Source: Alicyclobacillus tolerans
Lineage (GTDB): Bacteria > Bacillota > Bacilli > Alicyclobacillales > Alicyclobacillaceae
DNA: 64,000 nucleotides
Assembly: GCF_021739485.1 (NCBI RefSeq)
Contig: NZ_JAJFNK010000002.1
Coordinates: forward strand, 1 to 64,000
Direction: 5' to 3'
Positions within the stretch are counted from its first letter, which is position 1. Each line of letters starts with the position of its first letter. Position numbers and translations under genes: made by a program. This document shows positions 1 to 9,100 of the stretch, piece after piece. The notes under the pieces were generated by a model, which saw nothing but the letters and a program-made list of their open reading frames with translations, was not told the DNA's origin and made no database searches.

Positions 1-41
1 CTTGGGGTGAAGACCCCTGGGAAGGTAGGACGTTGCCGGGC
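1..41 (+). rRNA. rrf: 5S rRNA gene, 3' end only
   Basis: The first 41 bases match the conserved 3' part of bacterial 5S rRNA, with the loop ACCCCTGGGAAGGTAGGACG and the closing GCCGGGC. The gene begins outside the window. A terminator hairpin follows within 15 bases, so this is the end of a ribosomal RNA operon. Recognition is by eye; the 5' half is not available to confirm it. Confidence 0.85.
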
Positions 42-90
42 GAAAGAGCAAAGCCAGAGGCTGTTCCCAACAACGGGAGCAGCCTCTTTG
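22..90 (+). repeat. Direct repeat copy 1: 5S tail plus terminator
   Basis: These 69 bases recur at 242-310 with one mismatch at the start of the T run. The copy contains the last 20 bases of 5S rRNA and the whole terminator. Confidence 0.95.
54..90 (+). terminator. Terminator of the rRNA operon
   Basis: The arms GAGGCTGTTCCC and GGGAGCAGCCTC flank an AACAAC-type loop and are followed by a short T run. The hairpin lies directly after the 5S tail. Confidence 0.8.
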
Positions 91-103
91 GTGTTCATGG
101 ACA

Positions 104-238
104 TAGCGAACGTTCTGTTCATAAGCAGCAGGGAACCCCCAGGCTCGAGCCTTGCGTAGTGAACATCCTGTTCCTAAGCAGTAGCGAACCCACGGTCCCA
201 CGGTCCTGAGCCTTGGGTAGTGAACGTTCTGTTCCTTC
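104..238 (+). repeat. Degenerate tandem repeats between the two 5S tails
   Basis: The motif TAG(C/T)GAAC-N5-GTTC starts at 104, 157 and 218. The first two copies are followed by A/CTAAGCAG, and the second and third are preceded by GAGCCTTG. The spacing is 53 and 61 bases. The function is unknown. Confidence 0.75.
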
Positions 239-241
239 GAA

Positions 242-310
242 AAGGTAGGACGTTGCCGGGCGAAAGAGCAAAGCCAGAGGCTGTTCCCAACAACGGGAGC
301 AGCCTTTTTG
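242..310 (+). repeat. Direct repeat copy 2: orphan 5S tail plus terminator
   Basis: This copy repeats 22-90 almost exactly but has no upstream 5S body: the homology begins at AAGGTAGGACG. It still forms the GAGGCTGTTCCC/GGGAGCAGCCT hairpin, now followed by TTTTTG, so it probably acts as a second tandem terminator. Confidence 0.9.
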
Positions 311-577
311 TCGTAAGGGCGGCTGCACTGCCGGGTAGGTCACGGAACGGTGGGTAATGTAGCGAATCAGTCGGCTTTTAAAGCGGGACGCGCATACTTA
401 TGGTGAAAGCTCGGATTTATTGGAGTGGCGCCGGACTCACTCGCCGGTTATAAGGTCGTTTGACCCTTAAGCAGGTTCGGGGAGCGAGGAAGGCTGCCGG
501 GTTCGCCGCAAAGACGCGAAGATCGTTACATCCGTTGAAGATGACTTTCAAGATGACTGGAATAATCAAAAACCATC

Positions 578-586
578 TGATATAAT
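578..586 (+). promoter_or_regulatory. Extended -10 promoter, transcript unknown
   Basis: TGATATAAT is a perfect extended -10 element (TGnTATAAT). There is no good -35. Transcription would start near 593 and run into the hairpin at 598-644, more than 300 bases before tig. Confidence 0.5.
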
Positions 587-824
587 ACACGCTATGTGAA
601 AAAGACCGGATGGACAGGGTGTCGACTGGTTCGGGTTCTTTTTCAGCGGAGAAATGCACCTTGTGCGCAGCTGGTTGGCTCTCGTATGAAGGCAGTTCAG
701 GACTTTAGGGGATAGTCAACCCACTGCGGACCGTACGGGTGGCGATGGATCCGTCGCTGCAAGACTCGATTGGGACGGACGACTTCGACGGACGGCCGAT
801 CTCGTGAGGGCGTTCCCGGATCTG

Positions 825-833
825 TGGTATAAT
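825..833 (+). promoter_or_regulatory. tig promoter, extended -10
   Basis: TGGTATAAT lies 95 bases before the tig start. The -35 region is weak, as is usual for extended -10 promoters. Confidence 0.65.
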
Positions 834-927
834 GGAGCAGCTTTGTGTGGCTATTTAATCTTGCAGGAAGAGGACGTTTGAAAGGACTGGGCCTTTCAGA
901 CATCTTGGCTTAGGGAGGAAGTATTGA

Positions 928-2220
928 ATGACTGCGAAGTGGGAAAAGACAGAAGCAAATGTGGGCGTACTGGAAGTTGAGGTTGCCAGCGAACGATTTG
1001 CTTCAGCCCTCGATTGGGCCTTTAAAAAGGTAGTTAAGACCGTAAGTTTGCCCGGGTTCCGTAAGGGCAAGGTTCCGCGCAAGATTTTTGAAAAGAGATT
1101 CGGCATCGAGGCCTTGTATCAAGATGCCGTTGAATATTTGTTGCCTCAAGCTTATACAGAAGCGGTTACGGAGACAGGCATCAATCCTGTGGATCAACCG
1201 GACGTGGATGTCGTTCAAGTTGAAGCCGGGAAACCCCTTATCTTCAAAGCTACAGTAACTGTGAAGCCAGAAGTTCAACTCGGGGATTACAAAGGTCTCG
1301 AAATTGAAGACCAGAAGGCCGAAGTAACTGAGGAAGCCGTTAACGAAGAACTTGAAAACATCCGGAAGAGCCACGCCGAAATCGATGTCGTCGAGGACGG
1401 AGAGGTTCAAGACGGCGACAACGTTAATATTGATTTCTTGGGAACGATTAATGGCGAGCCGTTTGAAGGCGGGGAAGCCGAAAATTACCAATTGGAAATC
1501 GGCTCCGGAATGTTCATTCAGGGCTTCGAGGAGCAAGTCGTGGGAATGAAACCCGGTGAGGAGCGCGATGTTAGAGTCACGTTCCCTGAAGACTATCACG
1601 TCAAGTCCCTGGCTGGTCAGGAAGCGCAGTTCCATGTGAAGCTTCACGACCTAAAGCGCAAAAAACTGCGCGAACTGAACGACGAATTTGTCCAGGAGAT
1701 CAGCGAGTTTCAAACCGTCGACGAGTTTGTTGAGGATGTGAAACATCAACTGACTCACCGGCTCGAGCATGACCGGGAACACTTCATGCAGGATCAGGCC
1801 GTTGAAAAGGCCACAGCGAACGCAACGGTAGAAATTCCTGCGGCAATGATTAACCATGAGATCGACCATCAGGTGCAAAACTTCGCGCAACAATTGCAAA
1901 TGCAGCAAATCCCGCTGGATGCATATATTGAATTTACCGGGATGACGGAAGCTGACCTGCGCGAGCAGTTCCGCGAAGCTGCAGAGAAAAACGTCCGCTC
2001 GGCCTTGGTCCTGGAGACTATTGCGAAAGCCGAAGGCCTCGAGGTCTCGGAAGAAGACCTGGGTGCTGAATTGCAGAAGATTGCCGAATCCGCTGGTCTG
2101 GAGCTTGACCGGGTACGACAGATGCTGGAAATGCGCGACCCTGGCCTGGGTTCCTTCAGAAGCGACCTTCTGACCCGGAAAACAGTTTCCTTCCTGGTAG
2201 AGCATAGCAAAGTGGTTTGA
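928..2220 (+). CDS. tig: Trigger factor, ribosome-associated chaperone and prolyl isomerase
   Basis: Binds near the ribosomal exit tunnel, shields nascent chains and isomerises prolyl bonds. The 430 residues have the usual family length and domain order: an N-terminal ribosome-binding domain with signature GFRKGKVP at 43-50, an FKBP-type isomerase domain at about 160-225, and a long helical C-terminal chaperone domain. The start has a strong GGGAGGAA ribosome site seven bases upstream. The gene precedes clpP and clpX, the order seen in many Firmicutes, and ends before its own terminator. Confidence 0.98.
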   Translation: MTAKWEKTEANVGVLEVEVASERFASALDWAFKKVVKTVSLPGFRKGKVPRKIFEKRFGIEALYQDAVEYLLPQAYTEAVTETGINPVDQPDVDVVQVEAGKPLIFKATVTVKPEVQLGDYKGLEIEDQKAEVTEEAVNEELENIRKSHAEIDVVEDGEVQDGDNVNIDFLGTINGEPFEGGEAENYQLEIGSGMFIQGFEEQVVGMKPGEERDVRVTFPEDYHVKSLAGQEAQFHVKLHDLKRKKLRELNDEFVQEISEFQTVDEFVEDVKHQLTHRLEHDREHFMQDQAVEKATANATVEIPAAMINHEIDHQVQNFAQQLQMQQIPLDAYIEFTGMTEADLREQFREAAEKNVRSALVLETIAKAEGLEVSEEDLGAELQKIAESAGLELDRVRQMLEMRDPGLGSFRSDLLTRKTVSFLVEHSKVV

Positions 2221-2260
2221 TTTGATGTACAATGGTTATATATTGAAACACTGCAAGTGA

Positions 2261-2287
2261 CAAGGCACGGTATCGTGCCTTGTTTTC
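2261..2287 (+). terminator. tig terminator
   Basis: Perfect arms CAAGGCACG and CGTGCCTTG with a GTAT loop are followed by TTTT. The hairpin lies 40 bases after the tig stop. Confidence 0.9.
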
Positions 2288-2384
2288 TCAAACACAGATG
2301 ACGCAAAGTCCACAATCGTTCGGGTACTTCTTGGAAGTCCCACCGAGTTTGTCTTTGCGACGTAACCCAAGGGAGGGACCAGTC

Positions 2385-2972
2385 ATGGGGTTAACGCCAA
2401 TTGTCATTGAACAAACGAGCCGCGGGGAAAGGTCATATGACATTTATTCACGGCTGCTGCGCGATCGAATCATCTTACTCGGTACTCCAATTGACGACTA
2501 TGTCGCAAATTCAATTGTGGCTCAGTTGCTGTTCCTCGCAGCCGACGACCCGGAGCGGGATATTCAACTGTACATCAACAGCCCCGGTGGGTCAGTTACG
2601 GCTGGCCTAGCCATTTATGATACAATGCAACACATCAAGCCGGATGTCTCCACAATGTGCATTGGGATGGCGGCAAGCATGGGAGCGTTTTTGCTGGCGG
2701 CTGGGGCCCATGGCAAACGCTATGCCCTTCCGAACAGTGAAATCATGATTCACCAACCACTCGGCGGAGTGCAAGGCCAGGCTTCGGACATCAAAATTCA
2801 CGCGGATTGGATCTTAAAGACCAAAGACAAGTTAAATCGCATTCTGGCTGAAAAAACGGGCCAACCTCTGGAACGAGTGGAGCGCGACACAGACCGGGAT
2901 AACTTCATGTCAGCCCATGAAGCCAAGAACTACGGCTTGATTGACGACGTAATTGCTCCAACCGGTGCTTGA
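2385..2972 (+). CDS. clpP: ATP-dependent Clp protease proteolytic subunit
   Basis: Serine peptidase that forms the 14-subunit ClpP chamber and degrades proteins fed by ClpX or ClpC. The 195 residues match the family length. The catalytic triad is visible as Ser98 in GMAASMG, His123 in MIHQP and Asp172 in RDNFMS. I chose the ATG at 2385 because AAGGGAGGG sits eight bases upstream; the open frame runs back to 2280 but that part overlaps the tig terminator. No CtsR operator is recognisable upstream, although a 7-bp inverted repeat CGCAAAG/CTTTGCG flanks part of the leader. Confidence 0.97.
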   Translation: MGLTPIVIEQTSRGERSYDIYSRLLRDRIILLGTPIDDYVANSIVAQLLFLAADDPERDIQLYINSPGGSVTAGLAIYDTMQHIKPDVSTMCIGMAASMGAFLLAAGAHGKRYALPNSEIMIHQPLGGVQGQASDIKIHADWILKTKDKLNRILAEKTGQPLERVERDTDRDNFMSAHEAKNYGLIDDVIAPTGA

Positions 2973-3115
2973 GAGGTTATTGCAAAGAATTTTTCTGGAC
3001 CACGTTCGAAATGAAATGAGCCAGCTCAAAAAAGACCAAAGTAAGTAGAGCATCACCATCGAATGTGGGGCCGGGAAACTTTGAGATGGCCTCCGAACAA
3101 AGGAGGGAACACCTG

Positions 3116-4393
3116 ATGTTTAAATTTAATGAAGAAAAAGGCCAACTTAAGTGTTCTTTCTGCGGTAAGACACAAGAGCAGGTCCGCAAGTTGGTTGCCG
3201 GTCCCGGCGTATACATCTGTGATGAATGCATCGAATTGTGCAACGAGATCGTCGAGGAACAGTTGGGTGAAGACGAAGAATTCGAGCTCAAGGATGTTCC
3301 AAAACCGACCGAGATCAAGTCGATCCTCGATCAGTATGTGATTGGTCAAGAGGCTTCGAAGAAGTCCCTTGCGGTTGCAGTATATAACCATTACAAGCGA
3401 ATCAACGCTGGGAACAATAAGAGCGATGAAGTTGAGTTAGCAAAAAGTAACATTCTTCTGATCGGGCCGACCGGTAGTGGCAAAACCTTGTTGGCTCAGA
3501 CTTTGGCACGGATTCTGAACGTTCCCTTTGCCATTGCGGATGCCACGTCGTTGACGGAAGCCGGCTATGTGGGCGAAGATGTCGAGAACATTTTGCTGAA
3601 ACTCATTCAAGCGGCCGACTTTGATGTAGAAAAAGCCGAGCGGGGCATTATCTACATTGATGAAATCGATAAAATTGCCCGGAAATCGGAGAACCCTTCC
3701 ATTACTAGGGACGTTTCCGGTGAAGGCGTACAACAGGCGTTGTTGAAGATTCTTGAGGGAACGGTGGCCAGCGTTCCGCCACAAGGCGGCCGTAAGCACC
3801 CTCACCAGGAGTTCATTCAAATTGACACCACCAATATCTTGTTCATCTGCGGCGGAGCATTTGATGGCATCGAACCCATCATCAAGCGTCGCTTAGGACG
3901 CAAGGTTATCGGATTTGGTTCTTCAAGCCAGTCCACGCAGGATATGTCTTCGGCGGATGTACTTTCAAAGGTGTTGCCGGAGGACTTGCTAAAATTTGGA
4001 CTGATTCCCGAGTTTGTCGGACGTCTGCCCGTGGTCACCACGTTGGAGGCTTTGGATGAAGAGGCTTTGAAGCAGATTCTGACCGAGCCGAAAAACGCTC
4101 TGGTACGGCAGTTCCAGAAGCTGCTGGACATGGATGGCGTGACGTTGGAATTCCACGACGAAGCCTTGACGGCCATCGCAAAGGAAGCCATCAAGAGAGG
4201 TACCGGAGCGCGTGGACTTCGAGCGATTATCGAGTCCATCATGCTCGATGTGATGTACGAATTGCCGTCCCGAGAAGACGTCAAAAAGTGCCTCATTACC
4301 AAGGAGTCGGCGGCGCGCGAATCCGGCCCCGTTTTGTTGGGAAAAGACGGGAAAGTTATCAAGGTGTTGCATAAGTCGGAAGAAACTGCCTGA
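3116..4393 (+). CDS. clpX: ClpX unfoldase, ATP-binding subunit of ClpXP
   Basis: AAA+ unfoldase that recognises tagged substrates and threads them into ClpP. The 425 residues begin with a C4 zinc-binding domain (CSFCGK and CDEC). The AAA+ core follows, with Walker A GPTGSGKT, Walker [10 protein letters not shown], and the IGF-type loop IGFG that docks onto ClpP. The ATG at 3116 follows AAGGAGGG by eight bases and gives the typical MFKFNEEKG start. A shorter upstream extension to 3065 is open but lacks a ribosome site. clpX is separated from clpP by 143 bases and ends at a terminator. Confidence 0.98.
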   Translation: MFKFNEEKGQLKCSFCGKTQEQVRKLVAGPGVYICDECIELCNEIVEEQLGEDEEFELKDVPKPTEIKSILDQYVIGQEASKKSLAVAVYNHYKRINAGNNKSDEVELAKSNILLIGPTGSGKTLLAQTLARILNVPFAIADATSLTEAGYVGEDVENILLKLIQAADFDVEKAERGIIYIDEIDKIARKSENPSITRDVSGEGVQQALLKILEGTVASVPPQGGRKHPHQEFIQIDTTNILFICGGAFDGIEPIIKRRLGRKVIGFGSSSQSTQDMSSADVLSKVLPEDLLKFGLIPEFVGRLPVVTTLEALDEEALKQILTEPKNALVRQFQKLLDMDGVTLEFHDEALTAIAKEAIKRGTGARGLRAIIESIMLDVMYELPSREDVKKCLITKESAARESGPVLLGKDGKVIKVLHKSEETA

Positions 4394-4513
4394 CCTAAGG
4401 GGCTTCACGAGTTGTGACGTGGGAATCGAACGGCAGCGTCCTTTCCATGAACCCTATGGCTCAGCGTTGATACCTAAAAATGAGCTGAGATCCAACTTCA
4501 AATATGCTGGTTG

Positions 4514-4537
4514 AAAGCACCCGTTTCGGGTGCTTTT
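4514..4537 (+). terminator. clpX terminator
   Basis: Arms AAAGCACCCG and CGGGTGCTTT close a TTT loop and are followed by a T run. It lies about 120 bases after the clpX stop and just before the lonB promoter. Confidence 0.9.
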
Positions 4538-4538
4538 T

Positions 4539-4567
4539 GTTTATGCTCGGACCCCTGTGGACATACT
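4539..4567 (+). promoter_or_regulatory. Sigma-F-type promoter of lonB
   Basis: GTTTA, 15 bases, then GGACATACT fits the forespore sigma-F consensus GYWTA-N15-GGnnAnAnTw at every defined position. It lies 36 bases before the lonB start. In Bacillus subtilis lonB is a known sigma-F gene, which supports the reading. Confidence 0.7.
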
Positions 4568-4602
4568 AAAGTTAGCAATTGCAACGTTAGGGAGGGGTTT
4601 TT

Positions 4603-6300
4603 GTGAGTGCCACCATATTGGCGGTAATCCAGGTGTTTTTCGCGATTGTGATAGGGCTGTATTTTTGGAACCTGTTGAAAACCCAAAACAGCAACCGTCA
4701 CGCTATTGAAAAGGAATCTCGCAAAGAAATGGACAAACTGCGCAGAATGAGGACTGTATCGCTGAGTGAGCCGCTGTCGGAAAAAACAAGACCGGCCACT
4801 TTAACGGATATTGTAGGACAGCAAGATGGTTTAAAGGCTTTGCGAGCGGCATTGTGCGGGCCAAACCCGCAACACGTGTTGATTTACGGTCCGCCAGGGG
4901 TTGGCAAAACTGCAGCGGCGCGGGTGGTGTTGGAAGAAGCCAAAAAGAGCCCTGGCACTCCGTTTCTGGCAGAAGCAAAGTTTACGGAAATTGACGCCAC
5001 TACGGCCCGTTTCGATGAACGCGGTATCGCAGACCCCCTGATTGGGTCCGTGCACGACCCCATTTATCAAGGGGCCGGTGCCATGGGGATGGCTGGGATT
5101 CCGCAGCCGAAAGCGGGTGCTGTCACCAAAGCGCACGGCGGTATCTTGTTCATCGATGAAATTGGCGAATTACACCCCGTACAAATGAACAAGTTATTAA
5201 AGGTCTTAGAGGACCGGAAGGTCTTCTTGGAGAGCGCATACTACAGCTCGGAAGACAGTTCCATCCCGCCGCATGTTCACGACATCTTCCAAAACGGATT
5301 GCCGGCAGATTTCCGATTGGTGGGAGCCACGACGCGCTCTCCGGAAGAAATACCTCCAGCCATTCGATCCCGGTGCATGGAGATCTACTTCCGTCCTTTG
5401 GCTAAAACCGAGATCGCGGAAATTGTCAGTAAGGCGGCGGCGAAACTGGTGATGCCGATTCCACCTGAAGCGGTTGGCGAAATTGCAAGGTATGCGACAA
5501 ATGGACGAGATGCCGTCAATATCGTACAGATTGCGGGCGGTCTGGCGCTGACTGAAAAACGCAACTATATTACCTTGGAAGACGTGCAATGGGTGATTCA
5601 GTTCACTCACATCAGTCCGCGTCCGGACCGGAAAATTTCTGCAAACCCGCAGGTTGGCGTGGTGAATGGATTAGCCGTTTTCGGCCCGAGTATGGGATTG
5701 CTGCTGGAAGTGGAAGTTACGGCGGTACCGACTCCAACCGGAAAAGGAAAAATCATTTTAACCGGTTTGGTGGAAGAGGAGACCGTGAATTCGCGTGAAC
5801 GCAGTATGCGGCGCAAATCCATGGCTAAGTCGTCCGTGGACAACGTCCTGACCGCTCTGAAGCGCATCACGAACATCGATGTTGCGAACTACGACTTGCA
5901 TGTGAATTTTCCTGGAGGCATGCCCGTCGACGGCCCGAGTGCCGGTGTGGCAATGGCTGTGGCTATTTATTCGGCAGTTACGGGAATCCCCGTGCTAAAC
6001 ACAGTTGCGATGACCGGTGAAATCTCGATCCGAGGCTTGGTTCGTCCGGTGGGTGGAGTACCGACCAAAATTGACGCCGCCCGAGAAGCTGGTGCGAACG
6101 TCGTCGTTATTCCCAAGGAGAACTGGCAAGAGACCTTTCAACACTTCGAGGACATCAAGGTGGTGCCCGTTGAAAAGTTCGAGGACGTCCTTAAGTTTAC
6201 ACTGGTAGGCGGCATCGAAGACGCACTGCCGGCTTACGACAGTTCTTCAGCCGTCGTGTCCGTGCAAAGCCTCGGAAATGGACTAGGTTCCGCACAATAG
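4603..6300 (+). CDS. lonB: LonB, membrane-anchored sporulation-associated ATP-dependent protease
   Basis: S16-family protease. The 565 residues start with one membrane segment (about 2-25). The AAA+ domain follows, with Walker A GPPGVGKT near 96-103 and Walker B ILFIDEIGE. The Lon-type protease domain has the catalytic dyad Ser446 in DGPSAG and Lys489 in VPTKID. There is no Lon substrate-binding domain, which separates it from the next gene. The GTG start has TTAGGGAGGGG six bases upstream. The sigma-F-type promoter suggests expression in the forespore, as in B. subtilis. Confidence 0.95.
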   Translation: MSATILAVIQVFFAIVIGLYFWNLLKTQNSNRHAIEKESRKEMDKLRRMRTVSLSEPLSEKTRPATLTDIVGQQDGLKALRAALCGPNPQHVLIYGPPGVGKTAAARVVLEEAKKSPGTPFLAEAKFTEIDATTARFDERGIADPLIGSVHDPIYQGAGAMGMAGIPQPKAGAVTKAHGGILFIDEIGELHPVQMNKLLKVLEDRKVFLESAYYSSEDSSIPPHVHDIFQNGLPADFRLVGATTRSPEEIPPAIRSRCMEIYFRPLAKTEIAEIVSKAAAKLVMPIPPEAVGEIARYATNGRDAVNIVQIAGGLALTEKRNYITLEDVQWVIQFTHISPRPDRKISANPQVGVVNGLAVFGPSMGLLLEVEVTAVPTPTGKGKIILTGLVEEETVNSRERSMRRKSMAKSSVDNVLTALKRITNIDVANYDLHVNFPGGMPVDGPSAGVAMAVAIYSAVTGIPVLNTVAMTGEISIRGLVRPVGGVPTKIDAAREAGANVVVIPKENWQETFQHFEDIKVVPVEKFEDVLKFTLVGGIEDALPAYDSSSAVVSVQSLGNGLGSAQ

Positions 6301-6401
6301 TTCTGTCCGGTTGGTTTCAACTCCGCATTTGAACAAGGGATTATTACAGAAGAAGTTTGTCTTTTGAAACAAGAAGGAATAAACAGGTTGAGGGAGTTTA
6401 C

Positions 6402-6453
6402 GACAAGGCATTGCGTCACCACCTGATGGTGCGTGAGCAGCAGTGCCTTTGTC
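6402..6453 (+). terminator. Possible lonB terminator
   Basis: GACAAGGCATTGC pairs with GCAGTGCCTTTGTC, with an inner CACC/GGTG stem. The T run after the stem is short and lies partly inside the arm, so termination efficiency is uncertain. Confidence 0.45.
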
Positions 6454-6542
6454 ATGGGTACGCCTCATTCCGTCGGCCCAAAATGCCTATCCTCTCTGTA
6501 CAGTTGGTTTTTAAAATTGGGCAGGCGTGGACTGCGTGGGAA

Positions 6543-6572
6543 TTAGACTTTCACGCGGCGTTTCTGTACAAT
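6543..6572 (+). promoter_or_regulatory. lon promoter
   Basis: TTAGAC, an 18-base spacer and TACAAT form a sigma-A-like promoter 90 bases before the lon start. Confidence 0.55.
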
Positions 6573-6661
6573 AAAGTCCAATCAGTCGGGACGCCGTCTT
6601 TGGTCCACGAGGTCGCTGAACAGTTGCAAGGAATTAGGGAGATTGCTTCGGGGGTGGAGAA

Positions 6662-9100
6662 ATGGCAACAGACCGTAATGCAAAGGACGTTTTTCCCCTC
6701 TTGCCTTTGCGTGGGCTTTTGGTTTACCCGTCCATGGTTCTGCACTTTGACGTGGGTCGCGACAAGTCAGTGAAAGCACTTGAAAAGGCAATGGTGAGCG
6801 AACACCTTATCCTTTTAACGTCACAAGAGGACGGACAGGTGGACGATCCGACCGAGGACGATTTGTACGGGACCGGAACCATTGCTCGTGTAAAGCAAAT
6901 GATGAAGTTGCCCAATGGGACAATCCGCGTGTTGGTCGAGGGATTGGAGCGGGCGGAGATTGAAGAATACGTGCGTACGGACGAGTGGTTTGAGGTCCGC
7001 GTCCGCCGGTTCCCGGACAACGAGGAACTCGAGGTCTCTACAGAACTGCAGGCTATGATGCGTTCTGTGCTTCAACAGTTTGAGCAGTATGTTAAATTGT
7101 CCAAAAAAGTCGATCAGGAAACCTATACATCCGTATTAGATATTGAACATCCCGGACGTCTTGCCGACATGGTCGCGTCCCATTTGCCTCTGAAGATTAA
7201 GGATAAGCAGGACATTCTTGAGGCATTGGAAGTTCGCGAACGTTTGGAAAAGGTTTTGCAAGTTTTGTCGGATGAACGGGAAGTCCTTGAACTGGAACGC
7301 AAGATTCATCAACGTGTTCGCAAACAGATGGAGCGGACACAAAAAGAGTATTATTTGCGTGAGCAAATGAAGGCCATTCAAAAAGAGCTTGGGGACCGCG
7401 AAGGCCGAAGTGCAGAAGTGGAAGAATTGCGTGAAGCCATGAGTAAAAAGCTCATGCCGGAAGCGGTCATCGAACGCTTAGACAAAGAAATTGACCGGTT
7501 GGAGCGGATCCCGTCCTCCTCTGCAGAAGGGACGGTGGCCCGAACCTACATCGACTGGCTCTTGGCACTGCCTTGGTTGGAGGCTGCAAAGTCGAGCGTC
7601 GACTTAAAACGGGCGGAAAAGGTCCTTGACGCGGAGCATTACGGCTTAGGTCGAGTTAAAGACCGTATTTTGGAATTTTTGGCCGTGCAAAAACTCGCTT
7701 CGAAACAGACGGGACCCATCATTTGTTTGGCGGGACCTCCTGGAGTTGGAAAAACCTCATTGGCCAAATCGATCGCCAAGTCGTTGAATCGCCCGTTTGT
7801 GCGGGTGTCTCTTGGTGGTGTCCGAGACGAAGCCGAAATCAGGGGCCATCGTCGGACGTACATCGGGGCCCTGCCGGGGCGGATTTTGCAAGGAATGAAA
7901 CAAGCGGGCAAACGAAACCCGGTGTTTCTTTTGGACGAAATCGATAAGATGGCCAACGATTTTCGCGGTGACCCTGCGTCTGCCATGCTTGAAGTGTTGG
8001 ACCCGGAGCAAAACAGCACTTTTTCCGACCACTATGTTGAGCTTCCATATGACCTGTCTGACGTGCTTTTTATCACCACGGCGAACAACGTCTTTCAAAT
8101 CCCTGGTCCACTTCGCGACCGGATGGAAGTCATTCAGCTGTCCGGTTACACGGAACTCGAAAAACTCGAGATTGCCAAAAACCACCTGTTTCCCAGACAA
8201 CGTGAGAAGCATGCTCTGAAAGGCGATCGGATTCGAATTCCAGACGATGTCATGTTAGAACTGATTCGGTCTTACACTCGCGAATCCGGAGTCCGCCAAT
8301 TGGAACGCGTCATTGCCTCGGTTTGCCGCAAGGTAGCTCGAAAGGTGGCATCTGGGGAAAAGAAGCGCATTACTGTCAATCTAGAAATTCTTCACGACTT
8401 CTTGGGGCCGCAGCTCTTTCGCCATGGGCAGATTGAAGAAGAAGACATGGTGGGGCTTGTTACAGGCCTGGCTTGGACAGAAGTTGGCGGAGAAACCCTG
8501 ACCGTCGAGGTTTCGGTCGTGCCTGGAAATGGCAAGTTGGTGCTCACGGGTCAACTTGGAGACGTCATGAAGGAGAGCGCACAAGCGGCAATGTCCTTTA
8601 TTCGCTCTCGTGCCGCCGAACTGCATATCGACCCCGGCTTTACTGAAAAGGTAGACATTCACATTCACGTACCGGAAGGAGCCATTCCCAAGGACGGACC
8701 GTCTGCGGGGATCACCATGGCAACTGCTTTGGCATCGGCGTTAACCAATCGACCGGTTTCCAGGTATGTCGCTATGACGGGGGAGATCACACTGCGCGGG
8801 CGAGTCTTGCCCATTGGCGGACTCAAAGAAAAGACCTTGGCAGCACATCGCGCCGGCATTAAAACGGTGCTGTTTCCTGAAGCAAACCAAAAGGATTTGC
8901 GGGACATTCCGGAATCGGTGCGGAATGAACTGCGCTTTGTCCCTGTGAAGCACATGGACGATGTGTTGGCCGAGTCTTTATTGCCTGCAGCAGACGGAAA
9001 GGACAACGCGTTGAGTGGTTTTCCCGCAATTCACGATTTAGTCAGCCCTGGTTATTCGGAGCCAAGAACTCCGGAAGCCGGAGAGGGAGCACACCAGTGA
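6662..9100 (+). CDS. lon: Lon (LonA) ATP-dependent protease
   Basis: Cytoplasmic homo-oligomeric protease that degrades misfolded and regulatory proteins. The 812 residues carry the full Lon layout: N-terminal substrate-binding domain, coiled linker, AAA+ domain with Walker A GPPGVGKT near 358-365, and S16 protease domain with Ser681 in DGPSAG and Lys722 in IGGLKEK. A GGGGGTGGAG ribosome site precedes the ATG. The stop overlaps the GTG of engB, so the two genes are translationally coupled, as in B. subtilis lonA-ysxC. Confidence 0.98.
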   Translation: MATDRNAKDVFPLLPLRGLLVYPSMVLHFDVGRDKSVKALEKAMVSEHLILLTSQEDGQVDDPTEDDLYGTGTIARVKQMMKLPNGTIRVLVEGLERAEIEEYVRTDEWFEVRVRRFPDNEELEVSTELQAMMRSVLQQFEQYVKLSKKVDQETYTSVLDIEHPGRLADMVASHLPLKIKDKQDILEALEVRERLEKVLQVLSDEREVLELERKIHQRVRKQMERTQKEYYLREQMKAIQKELGDREGRSAEVEELREAMSKKLMPEAVIERLDKEIDRLERIPSSSAEGTVARTYIDWLLALPWLEAAKSSVDLKRAEKVLDAEHYGLGRVKDRILEFLAVQKLASKQTGPIICLAGPPGVGKTSLAKSIAKSLNRPFVRVSLGGVRDEAEIRGHRRTYIGALPGRILQGMKQAGKRNPVFLLDEIDKMANDFRGDPASAMLEVLDPEQNSTFSDHYVELPYDLSDVLFITTANNVFQIPGPLRDRMEVIQLSGYTELEKLEIAKNHLFPRQREKHALKGDRIRIPDDVMLELIRSYTRESGVRQLERVIASVCRKVARKVASGEKKRITVNLEILHDFLGPQLFRHGQIEEEDMVGLVTGLAWTEVGGETLTVEVSVVPGNGKLVLTGQLGDVMKESAQAAMSFIRSRAAELHIDPGFTEKVDIHIHVPEGAIPKDGPSAGITMATALASALTNRPVSRYVAMTGEITLRGRVLPIGGLKEKTLAAHRAGIKTVLFPEANQKDLRDIPESVRNELRFVPVKHMDDVLAESLLPAADGKDNALSGFPAIHDLVSPGYSEPRTPEAGEGAHQ

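Larger units (their letters stand above)
311..927. other. 617-base non-coding stretch before tig
   Basis: No convincing gene lies here: the open frames are short and lack ribosome sites. I see two extended -10 promoters, at 578-586 and 825-833. A hairpin at 598-644 has arms GAAAAAGA and TTCTTTTTC, and a small hairpin at 880-897 has arms GAAAGG and CCTTTC just before the tig ribosome site. A small RNA starting near 593 is possible but I do not recognise a family. Confidence 0.5.
6301..6661. other. Intergenic region between lonB and lon
   Basis: 361 bases without a supported gene. They hold a long hairpin at 6402-6453 and a sigma-A-type promoter at 6543-6572. I see no riboswitch or operator that I recognise. 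Confidence 0.6.

Noticed and set aside
104..238. LexA (DinR) boxes between the 5S tails
   Set aside because: The GAAC and GTTC half-sites are five bases apart, not four, and no SOS gene is adjacent.
311..590. tRNA or cyclic-di-GMP riboswitch in the leader region of tig
   Set aside because: No TTCGA-type T loop with acceptor pairing is present, and the GCAAAG-like segment near 507 lacks the other riboswitch elements.
1003..1647. Long minus-strand open frame inside tig
   Set aside because: It is antisense to a complete trigger factor gene, has no ribosome site and no recognisable family.
2287..2384. CtsR or CIRCE operator upstream of clpP
   Set aside because: Only a 7-bp inverted repeat CGCAAAG/CTTTGCG is present; neither the CtsR heptad repeat nor the CIRCE arms can be matched.
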